The notes beneath the pieces are model-generated. The model was not told where the DNA came from. It made no database searches and was given only the letters and a program-made list of their open reading frames with translations. A DNA stretch of 64,000 bases, from NCBI GenBank assembly GCA_036620675.1, contig JAZHEE010000003.1, one strand, 5' to 3'. The stretch comes from Jejubacter sp036620675 (GTDB lineage: Bacteria > Pseudomonadota > Gammaproteobacteria > Enterobacterales > Enterobacteriaceae). Shown here one piece after another: positions 1-9,319 of the stretch (position 1 is the stretch's first letter; each line of letters opens with the position of its first letter). Both the position numbers and the translations under genes were made by a program.

Positions 1-2490
1 TCGTCAAAACCTGCGGATGTGCGAAATTTTGCAACCAGCTCTGTTATGCAGATCATGGTAATGACAGTTGGTGCGATTAACAAAAAAGACGTTAATAAGC
101 TCTATCAGTCCAGTGAAAAAACAACCGTTGACGATCTGGATAAGCCAATTGATCTGATACGTGCTACGCGTCCAATTATTATTGTCGATGAACCGCAAAG
201 TGTTGATGGTGGCTTAAATGGTGCAGGTAAAACCGCACTTGATGCTATGCACCCAATGTTTACCTTACGCTATTCAGCGACACATGTGCATAAACATCAT
301 ATGGTGTATCGCCTCGATGCCATTGATGCTTACAATCAGAAACTGGTGAAACAAATCGAAGTTGCCGGGCTTGAAGTCCAAAATGCAAGCAATAGCCCCT
401 ATGTAAAACTGGTCAGTATTAACAGTAAGAAGAATAGCATTAGCGCGACTGTTATTGTTGATATAGCCGATAAAAAAGGGGGCGTAAATCGTTCTGAAAT
501 TACCGTGCATGACGGTATGACACTTGATGACGAAACGGGGCGTGATATTTATCAGGGATACAGGATAAGTGAGATCCGCACGGGCAAAGAAGGCTATCTG
601 ACACTGGAGACGCCTTCTAATACCTACTATATGCAAGTGGGTGATGTCGTGGGTGATATTGACCCGATGCTCATCCAGCGTCATATGATTAGGCGTACAA
701 TTCGTGAACATCTTGATAAAGAACTTCGCCTGAATTCCCAGCAAATCAAGGTTCTCACCCTGTTCTTCATTGATAAGGTTGATTTCTATCGCCAGACTAA
801 TGAAGAAGGACTTCGTGAACCGGGTGAATATGCTCGTATCTTTGAAGAAGAATATCTAAAAGCGATCAAAAGCCCCGCATATAAAGATTTGCTCCCTTCT
901 CATCCAGAACATGCTAAAGACGTTCATGATGGTTATTTCTCCATTGATAAAAAAGGTGGATGGGCTGAAACAACCGAAAGCAATAATGCAGGCCGCGAAA
1001 ATGCGGAACGCGGTTATAACCTCATCATGAAAAATAAAGAGAAGCTTTTGAGTTTCTCGAATCCGGTGAGGTTTATTTTTTCACACTCTGCTTTGAAAGA
1101 AGGCTGGGATAACCCCAATGTATTCCAGATCTGTAGCCTTCGAGAGATGGGAAGTGAACGAGAACGTCGTCAAACATTAGGGCGTGGTCTTCGCCTGTGT
1201 GTTAACCAAGAGGGTGAACGTGTTCGTGATGACAGCATTAACATTCTGACTGTCGTTGCCAGTGAAAATTATGAAGCCTATGCCGAACGACTACAGAGCG
1301 AAATTGAGAACGAAACAGGCATCCGTTTTGGTATCATCGAAAAAGATGCGTTTGCCCATCTGATCTTCTCTGATTCCTCACAAGCTGTGGGTATTGCCGG
1401 TTCACATGAGATTTGGGCTGAACTACAGACCGAAGGATATCTGGAAAAATCGGGGAAAATCACAAAAGCCCTGAAAAACGTGTTATTCGAAGACACTTTT
1501 GTTGTTAGTGAGAAGTATGCCTCACTACAGGAACAAATTGAAACTATCCTGCGTAAATCAGCAGGGCGACTCAATATAAACAATGCTGATGAGCGTAAAA
1601 CAATCAAATACCGGAAAGAAGTCTTAAACAGCCCGGAATTCGAAGCGTTATGGCAGCGCATTTGTCAAAAAACGCTGTACCGACTAGCATTTGATGAAGA
1701 AGAATTGATTAAATCCTGTACGAAATCACTTTCTGAAATGCAGCCTGTAGCAAAAGCAATGGTCAGTTTCAGCAAAGCAACAATCAAACAAAGTCAATCT
1801 GGCCTTGATGTTAAAGCTCTGTCTAATGGGACAACAAGCACTGTAATTGATGTTGCAGAGCAGCCATTGCCAGATATTCTTGGTGTTCTACAGGAAAAAA
1901 CCGGACTGACAAGACGCAGTTTAAGCACCATCCTGAAAGAGAGTGGAAGACTCGCTGATTTTGCTAAAAATCCACAGCAGTTTATCAGTGAAGCTATAGG
2001 CCGAATCAACTACTGCAAACGCCTGTCAATTGTTGATGGTATTAAATATTATCCACTAAAAGGAGAGGTGTATGCGCAAAGTCTCTTTATGGATAAAGAG
2101 CTAACAGGATATGCCCGTAATCTTTTTGAAACCTCGTCTAAGTCAGTTTACGAATACGTTCCTAAAGATTCTGAAGTCGAAAGCCGTTTCGCTCAGGAAC
2201 TCGAAGAACAGGATGAAGTTAAGCTTTATGTGAAACTTCCCGGTTGGTTTAAAATTCCGACTCCACTGGGAACCTACAATCCTGACTGGGCCTTAGTTAT
2301 TGAAGACAATGGTGAAGAACATATTTACTTTGTTGTAGAAACAAAAAGTAAACACATTGGTCTTGGTAATGAAGAAGATGCGAAAATTACTTGTGGTAAT
2401 GCTCATTTTATCTCACTCAAAGATCAGATGAGTAATCCTGCGAGATATATGCGCTCTACAAACATAAATGATGTGTTAAGCAGTATATAA
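1..2490 (+). CDS. res: Type III restriction-modification system, Res (restriction/helicase) subunit, 5' end outside window
   Basis: This is the ATP-dependent helicase/endonuclease subunit that cuts DNA with its Mod methyltransferase partner. The frame is open from base 1, so the start, Walker A motif and the mod gene lie upstream of the window. Visible SF2 helicase motifs are a DEPQ Walker B box (around 188-200) followed by TLRYSATH (motif III), then ALKEGWDNPN and a QTLGRGLRL motif VI near 1085-1200. The C-terminus carries a PD-(D/E)XK nuclease signature: NPDWALVIE near 2280 and VVETKSK near 2335. These motifs in this order are diagnostic for type III Res. The gene is intact to its TAA stop and is followed at once by a hairpin. 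It sits beside a mobilization module, so it is probably island cargo giving phage defence. Confidence 0.9.
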   Translation, partial: SSKPADVRNFATSSVMQIMVMTVGAINKKDVNKLYQSSEKTTVDDLDKPIDLIRATRPIIIVDEPQSVDGGLNGAGKTALDAMHPMFTLRYSATHVHKHHMVYRLDAIDAYNQKLVKQIEVAGLEVQNASNSPYVKLVSINSKKNSISATVIVDIADKKGGVNRSEITVHDGMTLDDETGRDIYQGYRISEIRTGKEGYLTLETPSNTYYMQVGDVVGDIDPMLIQRHMIRRTIREHLDKELRLNSQQIKVLTLFFIDKVDFYRQTNEEGLREPGEYARIFEEEYLKAIKSPAYKDLLPSHPEHAKDVHDGYFSIDKKGGWAETTESNNAGRENAERGYNLIMKNKEKLLSFSNPVRFIFSHSALKEGWDNPNVFQICSLREMGSERERRQTLGRGLRLCVNQEGERVRDDSINILTVVASENYEAYAERLQSEIENETGIRFGIIEKDAFAHLIFSDSSQAVGIAGSHEIWAELQTEGYLEKSGKITKALKNVLFEDTFVVSEKYASLQEQIETILRKSAGRLNINNADERKTIKYRKEVLNSPEFEALWQRICQKTLYRLAFDEEELIKSCTKSLSEMQPVAKAMVSFSKATIKQSQSGLDVKALSNGTTSTVIDVAEQPLPDILGVLQEKTGLTRRSLSTILKESGRLADFAKNPQQFISEAIGRINYCKRLSIVDGIKYYPLKGEVYAQSLFMDKELTGYARNLFETSSKSVYEYVPKDSEVESRFAQELEEQDEVKLYVKLPGWFKIPTPLGTYNPDWALVIEDNGEEHIYFVVETKSKHIGLGNEEDAKITCGNAHFISLKDQMSNPARYMRSTNINDVLSSI

Positions 2491-2496
2491 AATGGA

Positions 2497-2516
2497 AAAG
2501 GGCCGTAAGGCCCTTT
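2497..2516 (+). terminator. Hairpin directly after res, terminator-like
   Basis: A perfect 8-bp stem (AAAGGGCC / GGCCCTTT) with a GTAA loop begins six bases after the res stop codon. A pyrimidine-rich run (CCTTTTCCC) follows rather than a clean T tract, so termination is inferred. It is also the first member of a series of seven hairpins. Confidence 0.55.
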
Positions 2517-2522
2517 CCTTTT

Positions 2523-2642
2523 CCCTTGAAGGGAACTCTCCATTGGAGAGAATACATATCCCCACACTTGGGGCAAATAAATCAGCCCATTGGGCTGTAA
2601 ACTACTCCCCATATATGGGGCAACCAGACACTTTATGAAGTG
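2523..2642. repeat. Array of six tight palindromes downstream of res
   Basis: Six short hairpins follow one another, each with a loop of at most four bases: CCCTTGAAGGG (2523-2533), CTCTCCATTGGAGAG (2536-2550), CCCCACACTTGGGG (2560-2573), AGCCCATTGGGCT (2584-2596), CCCCATATATGGGG (2607-2620) and CACTTTATGAAGTG (2629-2642). The stems differ in sequence, so it is the structure that recurs. Similar clusters occur at 7076-7412 and 12217-12618 in the same island. No convincing coding frame crosses them. They could protect transcript 3' ends, act as single-strand DNA structures during transfer, or be a small RNA. Confidence 0.6.
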
Positions 2643-2794
2643 AATATTCTCAAGGAACACTTATTAAATACAATATTAAACATTAATTGTCAAATATATT
2701 CCCCTGAATTTTTCAGATATATAAATTATGCAGCACTACTATGAACAACACACTACAGCATATAATGCATTGCTCATAGTGGCCCATTTAATAT

Positions 2795-3685
2795 TCAACG
2801 CAACTCTTCGTCTTCGCACAATGGCAACGAGTCGATTGCAGCAATTTTCTTTAGTTGAGCTAAATAATCCGGATTATTATCTACTAACCAATTCAATACC
2901 GAATAATTAGAAAGTAATTTTTTAATATGGCCAATAATCACTGCCAACTTTAAATTGTTTGTACCATATATATTTTCAAGTTGCTTGGTCTCCGTTTCCA
3001 TAGCAGCCATTTCTCTTTCCATTCTGGCAAAATTTTTTGCTATGTCTTGTTGCTTTAGTTTCGAATCTTTCGGATTTATTAGCATATCATCAGGGGTGTA
3101 ATGTAATAATGATAGAGCAAATTTACGACTGAAATTATTTATACTCATCATCGTGGATACCGCCTCCAGTTGTCTTTCTGGTTTCATTTTACGTAAAATA
3201 GCGAATATTGCTTGAGGAACATGTTGATTTGCTAATAAAGCGGTAGTTTCCGGACTAATCCCATCAAGTAATCTAAACTTTGCCCTGAGTGTATCTACTG
3301 ATATATTCAGAGATTGACTAATTTTTTCTTCTGAAACACCAGCATCCACAGCCTGTAATATCATACGATATTCCTGAATAACTGGTAATCGATTGACATA
3401 CTTGTTATAGCTGTAAGATTCTTCATCCTCAGAAATCAAACAAGGCACAGTAGATAGTCCTATATCCTTTGATGCTTCAACTCTTAAGTGACCATCAAGT
3501 ATTATTTTTTCTGACAAATTATTAATATAAATAACTATGGGTTCTATAATACCAACTGCTTTCACCGTGGAAAGTATCTGAGAGTATTTTACGCTTGATT
3601 TCACATTAATAGGCAACTCTTTCCCATATAGCAGATCAGAAACATTAATAATAAAACACTTATTACCGAAGTTAGGTTTATTCAT
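2795..3685 (-). CDS. ParB-like protein, second of a tandem pair
   Basis: This 296-residue protein has a ParB N-terminal nucleotide/DNA-binding fold: a parallel of the ParB box is seen in IILDGHLRVEAS and in the NRLPVIQE stretch. A helix-turn-helix follows (EEKISQSLNISVDTLRAKF), and the C-terminal part is helical and charged, as in proteins annotated as plasmid partitioning RepB C-terminal domain. I place the start at ATG 3685, inside the end of the upstream gene; an in-frame codon at 3712 has no ribosome-binding advantage. The 8-bp overlap with the preceding ParB-like gene suggests translational coupling. No ParA ATPase is encoded nearby, so a classical partition role is doubtful, and a role supporting the neighbouring recombinase is an inference. 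Confidence 0.75.
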   Translation of the reverse strand: MNKPNFGNKCFIINVSDLLYGKELPINVKSSVKYSQILSTVKAVGIIEPIVIYINNLSEKIILDGHLRVEASKDIGLSTVPCLISEDEESYSYNKYVNRLPVIQEYRMILQAVDAGVSEEKISQSLNISVDTLRAKFRLLDGISPETTALLANQHVPQAIFAILRKMKPERQLEAVSTMMSINNFSRKFALSLLHYTPDDMLINPKDSKLKQQDIAKNFARMEREMAAMETETKQLENIYGTNNLKLAVIIGHIKKLLSNYSVLNWLVDNNPDYLAQLKKIAAIDSLPLCEDEELR

Positions 3686-4580
3686 TTTCAAGACCTCGTT
3701 CGGGGTCAACATTATCCAGAATAAATGCAGGAACAGAATTCAGGCTCTCAACAGATAGAAGGTCTGAAAACTCTCTATTCCTCAATAAATTAACCATTAT
3801 CTCTTTAACAACCATTAGGCTAGACATTGTAAACTCAGATCTTGTATGAATAATTTTATGCCTTTTGACATTTTCTTGATAAAGTTCTTTTAACTCATCA
3901 GAAGTAATCCGCTTCTTTTTTACCCCCTGAACAAAAGAATTATTATCACTTCCTTTACCGGATGTCTCTCTCTGAGATAAGATCCTTTTAATTGCACCAA
4001 TCTGCTTTGAGTTAAGTTCGCCAGAATTAAAGCCTTCTAAAAGTAGATGTTGTATATCAACTCCTTTAGCTCTTGATATTTCTACCGCTATATATATCGG
4101 GATTCTGCCAGACTCAACAGCAGAAAGTAATTTATCTTCGCCATTTTCTTTTAATGATACAATAGAAGCTACCCAATTTTTAGAACGACTAATTTTATTA
4201 GCAATCTCTAACTCAGAAAAACCTTTATTCTTTAATTCTATAATGCTGTTGAGAAGCTCAGTCGCACGTGGTTTTCTTCGAGCAATATTTTCTGCAAGAC
4301 TCATGATATGACCATCTTCATGATCTACTGACTTTACTATTGCTGGGATTTGTTTTTCACCTAATATTTCATAAGCCTCAATCCGCCCTTGACCACAAAT
4401 TAAATCGTACACATACGTCTTACAGGTTGAGTCAGATAACCTAACCGTAATAGGTTTTTTTAGCCCTATGTTTTTTATACTTTCAACAAGTTCATCGTGA
4501 ATAGATTTGCTTCTTGAACGTGGATTAACGATCCTGATCTCTGAGATATCTATAAGCTTTATTTCTTCATATTCATTCAT
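3678..4580 (-). CDS. ParB/RepB/Spo0J-family protein, first of a tandem pair
   Basis: This 300-residue protein begins with a ParB N-terminal domain. DLICGQGRIEAYEILG corresponds to the GxRRxxA nucleotide-binding box and SLAENIARRKP to the ENxQR box. A central HTH follows (ELEIANKISRSKNWVASIV), and the C-terminal half is lysine-rich and helical. The start codon lies within the last codons of the recombinase gene (8-bp overlap), and its own 3' end overlaps the next ParB-like gene. The three genes are therefore one translationally coupled unit. I know of serine recombinases next to paired ParB-like proteins on other mobile elements, but I know of no established biochemical role for such a pair. 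Confidence 0.78.
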   Translation of the reverse strand: MNEYEEIKLIDISEIRIVNPRSRSKSIHDELVESIKNIGLKKPITVRLSDSTCKTYVYDLICGQGRIEAYEILGEKQIPAIVKSVDHEDGHIMSLAENIARRKPRATELLNSIIELKNKGFSELEIANKISRSKNWVASIVSLKENGEDKLLSAVESGRIPIYIAVEISRAKGVDIQHLLLEGFNSGELNSKQIGAIKRILSQRETSGKGSDNNSFVQGVKKKRITSDELKELYQENVKRHKIIHTRSEFTMSSLMVVKEIMVNLLRNREFSDLLSVESLNSVPAFILDNVDPERGLENE

Positions 4581-6105
4581 CAGTGGATTCCTTTAAAAAA
4601 ACATCACGTTTAAGGATTTGCAAAAAAGGTATTAAGTCATCATATCGATAAAATTCTAACTGGTAAGGATTTAACTCTTCAAAAACAAACTGATTATCTA
4701 ATAACTCAATTGAAGGGAATATATAGTAATCTTTGGTGTTCACGTTTTGACTATCGAGTCTAACAACGATACAAATATCATAGCTAAACTTTCGCTCAAA
4801 CCGGATTCTCCAGCGTTTTCTCGTGTTATTCATGAAACAACGGGAGATAACTACAGACATTTTAACTTCATCATTAATAGTAAATAATTTAGACTCCTCA
4901 TCATAATTAACATAACAACCTTGTTCTGTAATATCAAAAATGAGTTTTTCAACTAAGCTATGGTATTTTTCTCTTAGCAAGAAATTAATTCGCAAATAGT
5001 CATAATCATGCTTTGGTTTATAATCAATTAATTTATAAGCCTGTAATAGGCCACCAAAACGTTTCCTATAAACAGATGAGGATGGTGTATCATCATCTTC
5101 ATCTATAATTATACCGGATAGTTTCCCTTTTGTTTTAAAAAGCTCGGAGAGTTTACCAAGTAAATCATCATTACTAAGGTGAATACTTCTATTACTAATA
5201 ATAGTCTGCGCTTGTAAGAATAACTCAGGAGAAATAATAGCTTCAAAAGCATTTTCACATCTTATCCATTCATGCTGTGGGTTGTGGATAAGACGCTGCT
5301 TTAAACGCGAAGAGGTTCGGTTATAGACATTATGACCAATATACTTTTCGTTAGTTAAAATCTCGTGTATCTTTCCTCTGGTCCATTTAGTGCCATGCTC
5401 TGCAGTAATCCCTCTTCTATTCAACTCAGACGCAATAACCCTCTCTGGCTTAGAGTTATTTACGAATTGATCGTATATCCATCTAACCGTTATGACTTCA
5501 TCTTCCGGCCCTAATACTAAAATTATTCGATCAGTCTGGATGCTTTTCCACTCTCTATATTTAAGTATCCCTTTATGTTTATGGTTTTCATCTATCAACA
5601 TTCTTCGTAAACCATATCCAGCAGGCCCGCCTTGGTGATATCCACGACCAGCCAGATTAGCTTGTCCAAGAAAGACTTTTTGTGATAAATCCCGACTTAA
5701 AGAAGAAGCTTTTTTTCGATCTATGAATAATTGAAAATCAGCATAATCACTATTACCTTCAATGATAGGGTTTGCACAATATATGATGCCAACACCATGC
5801 ATTTGAAGTTGATGGGTATAATATCCAAATTGATCTATACTCTGAAATCGCCCAAAACGGCTTATATCATAAACTAAAACTGCTTTAATATTTATTTTCC
5901 CTTCAACCACATCATCTATTAACTGTTGAAATGCCAGCCTTCGGTTTGCCGTAACCCCACTTTTTCCAGAGTCATCATATGTATGAATGATATTCATCTT
6001 ATGTTCTGACGCGAATTTACTTATGAATTGAGATTGATTGAATATTGAATACTGCTGATGGTCTGTAGACATTCTCAAATATTGAGCAACATTGACTTCA
6101 TCCAT
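4573..6105 (-). CDS. Large serine recombinase
   Basis: This is a site-specific DNA recombinase of the serine integrase type. The N-terminal resolvase domain has the catalytic serine in the motif YLRMSTDHQ (Ser13 with the ATG start used here), then YDDSGKSG and VYDISRFGR. A recombinase domain follows (GPAGYGLRR, WIYDQF near the middle, TNEKYIGHNVYNR). The length (510 aa) is typical, but I see no cysteine zinc ribbon, and the last ~180 residues are not recognisable. The ATG at 6105 has an AGGTGG Shine-Dalgarno five bases upstream and is preferred over an in-frame GTG at 6114. It probably excises, integrates or inverts this element. It is unusual in being the first gene of an operon with two ParB-like genes. 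Confidence 0.88.
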   Translation of the reverse strand: MDEVNVAQYLRMSTDHQQYSIFNQSQFISKFASEHKMNIIHTYDDSGKSGVTANRRLAFQQLIDDVVEGKINIKAVLVYDISRFGRFQSIDQFGYYTHQLQMHGVGIIYCANPIIEGNSDYADFQLFIDRKKASSLSRDLSQKVFLGQANLAGRGYHQGGPAGYGLRRMLIDENHKHKGILKYREWKSIQTDRIILVLGPEDEVITVRWIYDQFVNNSKPERVIASELNRRGITAEHGTKWTRGKIHEILTNEKYIGHNVYNRTSSRLKQRLIHNPQHEWIRCENAFEAIISPELFLQAQTIISNRSIHLSNDDLLGKLSELFKTKGKLSGIIIDEDDDTPSSSVYRKRFGGLLQAYKLIDYKPKHDYDYLRINFLLREKYHSLVEKLIFDITEQGCYVNYDEESKLFTINDEVKMSVVISRCFMNNTRKRWRIRFERKFSYDICIVVRLDSQNVNTKDYYIFPSIELLDNQFVFEELNPYQLEFYRYDDLIPFLQILKRDVFLKESTDE

Positions 6106-6353
6106 AACATCCACCTCACCTCAATAAAAAAGATTGTGGTTTCATGGAAAAGCCAAATTTCAAAAAAACCTTCTCCACAATACTTTAATGAAAAATCACC
6201 TAAGCTAAACTACACCATAAAGCGCATAGATTTTCTTGAGCACGATCTCAAAAACGAACACTATTTGAACAATCACCTCTGTAGTTCTAAATGCAAAACT
6301 GTCGCTGAATGCTGCAAAAACCTTTATTATCATTATGTTATACATTTGAGTCA

Positions 6354-6665
6354 TTACTCCTGCCGTCCAACCATATTCTCAAGGAATCTTTTCCCTCGTA
6401 ATTTAACTCTTGCTTTAGCATCCGCATTAATGTTCGAAGTTTGTAATAATATCCCCAATACAAACTCCTTATCGACATCTTCAACTTTACAGCCCATAGC
6501 TTTAGCTACTTCAGCACCAAGGATGATCTTCAAGCGTGTCTCAGCATTCTTGGACAAAGATTTCTCTTTGGTCTTGAGACGATTCAAACGCATCTGCGCT
6601 GAGGCTATTTTTTGCTTGATGGTTTTTTCTTTTCTTGGCTGTCTGTTTTTATCATTCGTATTCAT
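6354..6665 (-). CDS. Small relaxosome accessory protein, TraD/MobC-like
   Basis: This basic 103-residue protein has a heptad-rich N-terminal half (IASAQMRLNRLKTKEKSL) and a compact C-terminal part ending in a GILLQ segment. The layout resembles the small TraD/MobC proteins that accompany MobA/MobL relaxases and load them at oriT. Its position supports this: it is divergent from the relaxase gene, with a ~0.8-kb structured intergenic region between them. The family match is by eye only. The alternative is an unrelated small DNA-binding protein. The 250 bases between it and the recombinase gene show nothing I can name. Confidence 0.55.
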   Translation of the reverse strand: MNTNDKNRQPRKEKTIKQKIASAQMRLNRLKTKEKSLSKNAETRLKIILGAEVAKAMGCKVEDVDKEFVLGILLQTSNINADAKARVKLRGKRFLENMVGRQE

Positions 6666-6770
6666 AATTACTTTTCCTTTTAGTTGTCAAAAACATGAAA
6701 TACAATTAAAAAGGGAAAAGGTCAAACCATAGGCAGAAGGTTGAATGCTTTGTATTCCAGATTAAATTAC

Positions 6771-6807
6771 GCAGCGCGATATGATTGTTCCAGACAATCA
6801 ATAGCTG
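6771..6807. repeat. Nested-hairpin repeat, copy A
   Basis: Copy A has an outer CAGC/GCTG stem and an inner GATTG/CAATC stem with a 7-base loop. It shares its layout and much of its sequence with copies B (12441-12478) and C (12581-12618). Copies A and B also share the downstream stretch around CTGTTAATGAT and TTTATCC. Confidence 0.65.
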
Positions 6808-7075
6808 AACAGGCTTGCCTGTTAATGATTGTATTTATCCAGAAAAAATGGTGTTTTGGTTTTAAAAATGAAATATCAGTAAGCTCAAAATAAAACAATG
6901 CAACACAAACGAGTGCAACCACTAACTTAAAATATCTGAAACTCTCCACGTTACTTATTTTATCAAATCAATGAAAGCAATTTCACCTGTTGTTTTTAAA
7001 CTCTGATTTTGAGCCTTAACCAGTGAATTGTACAACACAAAAAGGCATCTGATATTTTCATCTGATTTACGCTTT

Positions 7076-7412
7076 CCCGCCTTACGGCGGGAGAAAAAAT
7101 AACTACTTTTGCCCTTACGGGCGCTATCTAAAACCCAAACATTCAATATTATTACTCTACCTCAACCGTTTATCCGATTCTAGCCCTGTTAATTTCACAG
7201 GCATTGAAACTAGCGTTATTATTTAACTATAGAAAAACTTTTTACATTGTCGTTATTTTTAGCTCCTTTAGGAGATATAAAAATAAAGCAATGCCCACCT
7301 ATACACTGCTACGCAGTGTGTGGGGTCTACCGACGGTTGCCTGCCGCAGGCTAACACCGTTTCCTTCGGAAACAAGGTCAACGTCAACACCAGAGTTTTT
7401 CTTGCGAAAAAC
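7076..7412. other. Hairpin-dense region upstream of the relaxase gene, oriT candidate
   Basis: Seven tight hairpins lie between the relaxosome-type gene and mobA: CCCGCC-TTAC-GGCGGG (7076-7091), GCCC-TTAC-GGGC (7111-7122), CTCC-TTTA-GGAG (7263-7274), ACACTGC-TAC-GCAGTGT (7303-7319), GCCTGC-C-GCAGGC (7339-7351), GTTTCC-TTC-GGAAAC (7359-7373) and GTTTTTC-TTGC-GAAAAAC (7395-7412). Mobilization origins usually sit exactly here, beside the relaxase, and contain inverted repeats. I did not find an RSF1010-type nick consensus, so the assignment is positional. Confidence 0.45.
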
Positions 7413-7488
7413 TAAAACCAGCATAGTCGCATTGGAGATTTATATTTTGGTTTGTTATTTAAAATTATATTGAGGTTCTTTTTATTGT

Positions 7489-9009
7489 ATGGCTATTTTT
7501 CATCTTGATTTTAAAATTGTGAAACGAAGTGAGGGCAAATCTTCCGTTGCGAAAGCTGCTTATCATGCTCGTACAAGGATAACAGATGAAAGAACAGGCG
7601 ATACGTATGATTATAGCCGCCGTACTGATTTATACGGGCATTTCATATTAGCACCAGTTAATGCTCCTCAACATATTGTAAAAGACTCCACAACATTATG
7701 GAATGAAGTTGAAAGAGTTGAGCGTCAACAAAATGGTCAAACAGCCCGTTATTTCGATGTTGCTATTCCAGCCGAGTTAAATAATGACGGCAAGAAAAAA
7801 CTTGTTCTTGAGTATTGCCAGAAAAATTTCGTTGATAAAGGCATGATTGCCGATATCGCTTTCCATGATCTTGATAGCGATAATCCTCATGCTCACGTTA
7901 TGTTGACATTAAAAACCATAGGCCCGGAAGGATTCGGTAAAAAGGAAAGGAGCTGGAACGACAGAAAAATGTCTGTTTTATGGCGTGAATCATGGTCAGC
8001 TATGGCGAACAGCTACCTTGCTGCTGCCGGTTCGTCAGAACGTATTGATCATCGTTCCCTTCAGGCCCAGCATGAAGGGGCATTAGAAAAAGCGGCGGTT
8101 GCTCTGGATAATGAAGAAAAAGCACTATGGCTTGCCAAAGCCGCTGAAACAAACCGTCCTCCAATGAAGCGTATCCACAGTGCCAAATGGCGTAGTAAAG
8201 CAGCTCAGGAGCAAAGAGCCGCAGAACAGGCTGTTCGTGATGCTGCCAAGCAAGAAGCCGTTGAAGTCTACAAAACATTCAGTGAGCTTGATCTTGAAAT
8301 TGTTGTTGATGTCAGAAACTTTACGATTACACATCTTGCTGAACCAGAAGAGATTGTATTACCAAAAACAAGCTCCAGTTCTTCTGCCAATGAAACGCAA
8401 AGACCTGTACTTGTAGCACCACCTCCTCATACTCGTATGCGTGGCGTTAAATCTTACCGTGATAAAACAAAAGTCAGTAAGGTCGTTGCAGGTAAGAAAC
8501 CATCAGTCAGTATTTCTGGTTCTGGAACAAATACTATCCTGAAAATATCCTCCTCTCAAAACCAAAACAGGGCATCCAGAAGCGCCCCTGAACGTGTTAA
8601 GAGGAAACAGACTACTCCACGTCAGGATAATATTTTTAAACGCTTCACAACTCTTGTCATAGATTTTTTCAAGCAGAAGTTTGTATGGGCTAAAGCAAAC
8701 AAATCCCAAAATGATCTTATCAGTGAAGAACATGATAAACGTATTGCTGAAAACTATGTCTTTGATGAAGTATTAGGCCGTCATGTTTCACGTAATGAAT
8801 ATGAACAACGTGCTAAATTCAATAATGATGAAAAACAAAAACAAACTGAGATCTGCGCCACGAAACCAGCGGCAGGTGAAATTTATCGTTTCCCAAGTCG
8901 TGTGAAAAAATCTGAACAACCCAGTAACACACCAGACTACATACCTACACTCTCATCTGGTAAGCGCAATGGGCCAAAATTAAGACCGCCGGGTTCCCCC
9001 CCAAAATAA
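7489..9009 (+). CDS. mobA: MobA/MobL-family relaxase
   Basis: The relaxase nicks oriT, stays covalently bound to the strand and pilots it through a conjugation channel supplied in trans. The first ~200 residues match the MobA/MobL domain: MAIFHLDFKIVKRSEGKS and AAYHARTRITDE at the start, the HUH metal-binding motif in DNPHAHVMLTLK near residue 130, then a WRESW and SSERIDHRSLQAQ region. The rest (about residues 250-506) is low-complexity and charged with no helicase or primase domain, so this is a short MobA type. No type IV secretion genes are in the window, which makes the island mobilizable rather than self-transmissible. The reading frame is intact. Confidence 0.9.
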   Translation: MAIFHLDFKIVKRSEGKSSVAKAAYHARTRITDERTGDTYDYSRRTDLYGHFILAPVNAPQHIVKDSTTLWNEVERVERQQNGQTARYFDVAIPAELNNDGKKKLVLEYCQKNFVDKGMIADIAFHDLDSDNPHAHVMLTLKTIGPEGFGKKERSWNDRKMSVLWRESWSAMANSYLAAAGSSERIDHRSLQAQHEGALEKAAVALDNEEKALWLAKAAETNRPPMKRIHSAKWRSKAAQEQRAAEQAVRDAAKQEAVEVYKTFSELDLEIVVDVRNFTITHLAEPEEIVLPKTSSSSSANETQRPVLVAPPPHTRMRGVKSYRDKTKVSKVVAGKKPSVSISGSGTNTILKISSSQNQNRASRSAPERVKRKQTTPRQDNIFKRFTTLVIDFFKQKFVWAKANKSQNDLISEEHDKRIAENYVFDEVLGRHVSRNEYEQRAKFNNDEKQKQTEICATKPAAGEIYRFPSRVKKSEQPSNTPDYIPTLSSGKRNGPKLRPPGSPPK

Positions 9010-9103
9010 GATGTTTTTTACCGCACTGACCTCGTTCATTGAACTTGAAAAACAGATGCCCCCCTGACATAATCCTTGTCTTATAAAATCAGAGGGTTTA
9101 AAA

Positions 9104-9319
9104 ATGACAGACCGTTTCTTGATTACTCCACATAGCACCACACTTACTTACAGAATCGGGGAAGGAGAGGAAATCACTCAGGAAATCCCTCTTTATATCG
9201 TGTTCGATATAATTTCTCAGGAAATTGTTGGGATTTATGGTTCTTTAGAAGAAGCCCAGCTAAAAAAGGCCGAGCTTGAAGAAAAAATAAAGTCTACTTT
9301 AAGACCTCGCATGAGATAA
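9104..9319 (+). CDS. Small hypothetical protein, 71 aa
   Basis: A short acidic protein with a likely beta-rich first half and a helical EEAQLKKAELEEKI segment, ending in basic residues. It lies 94 bases after mobA on the same strand. Its last 26 bases overlap the end of the convergent gene at 9294-9734. I do not recognise a family. Its place suggests an accessory mobilization or regulatory protein, but nothing in the sequence proves this. Confidence 0.5.
   Translation: MTDRFLITPHSTTLTYRIGEGEEITQEIPLYIVFDIISQEIVGIYGSLEEAQLKKAELEEKIKSTLRPRMR

Noticed and set aside
2424..2660. Minus-strand ORF over the hairpin array after res
   Set aside because: It lies antisense to the res 3' end and across seven hairpins; the residues reflect palindromes, not a domain.
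6767..7146. Two short minus-strand ORFs (about 60 codons each) near the nested hairpin A
   Set aside because: They are built on hairpin sequence; similarity to an ORF at 12449-12664 comes from the shared repeat. No start signals are convincing.
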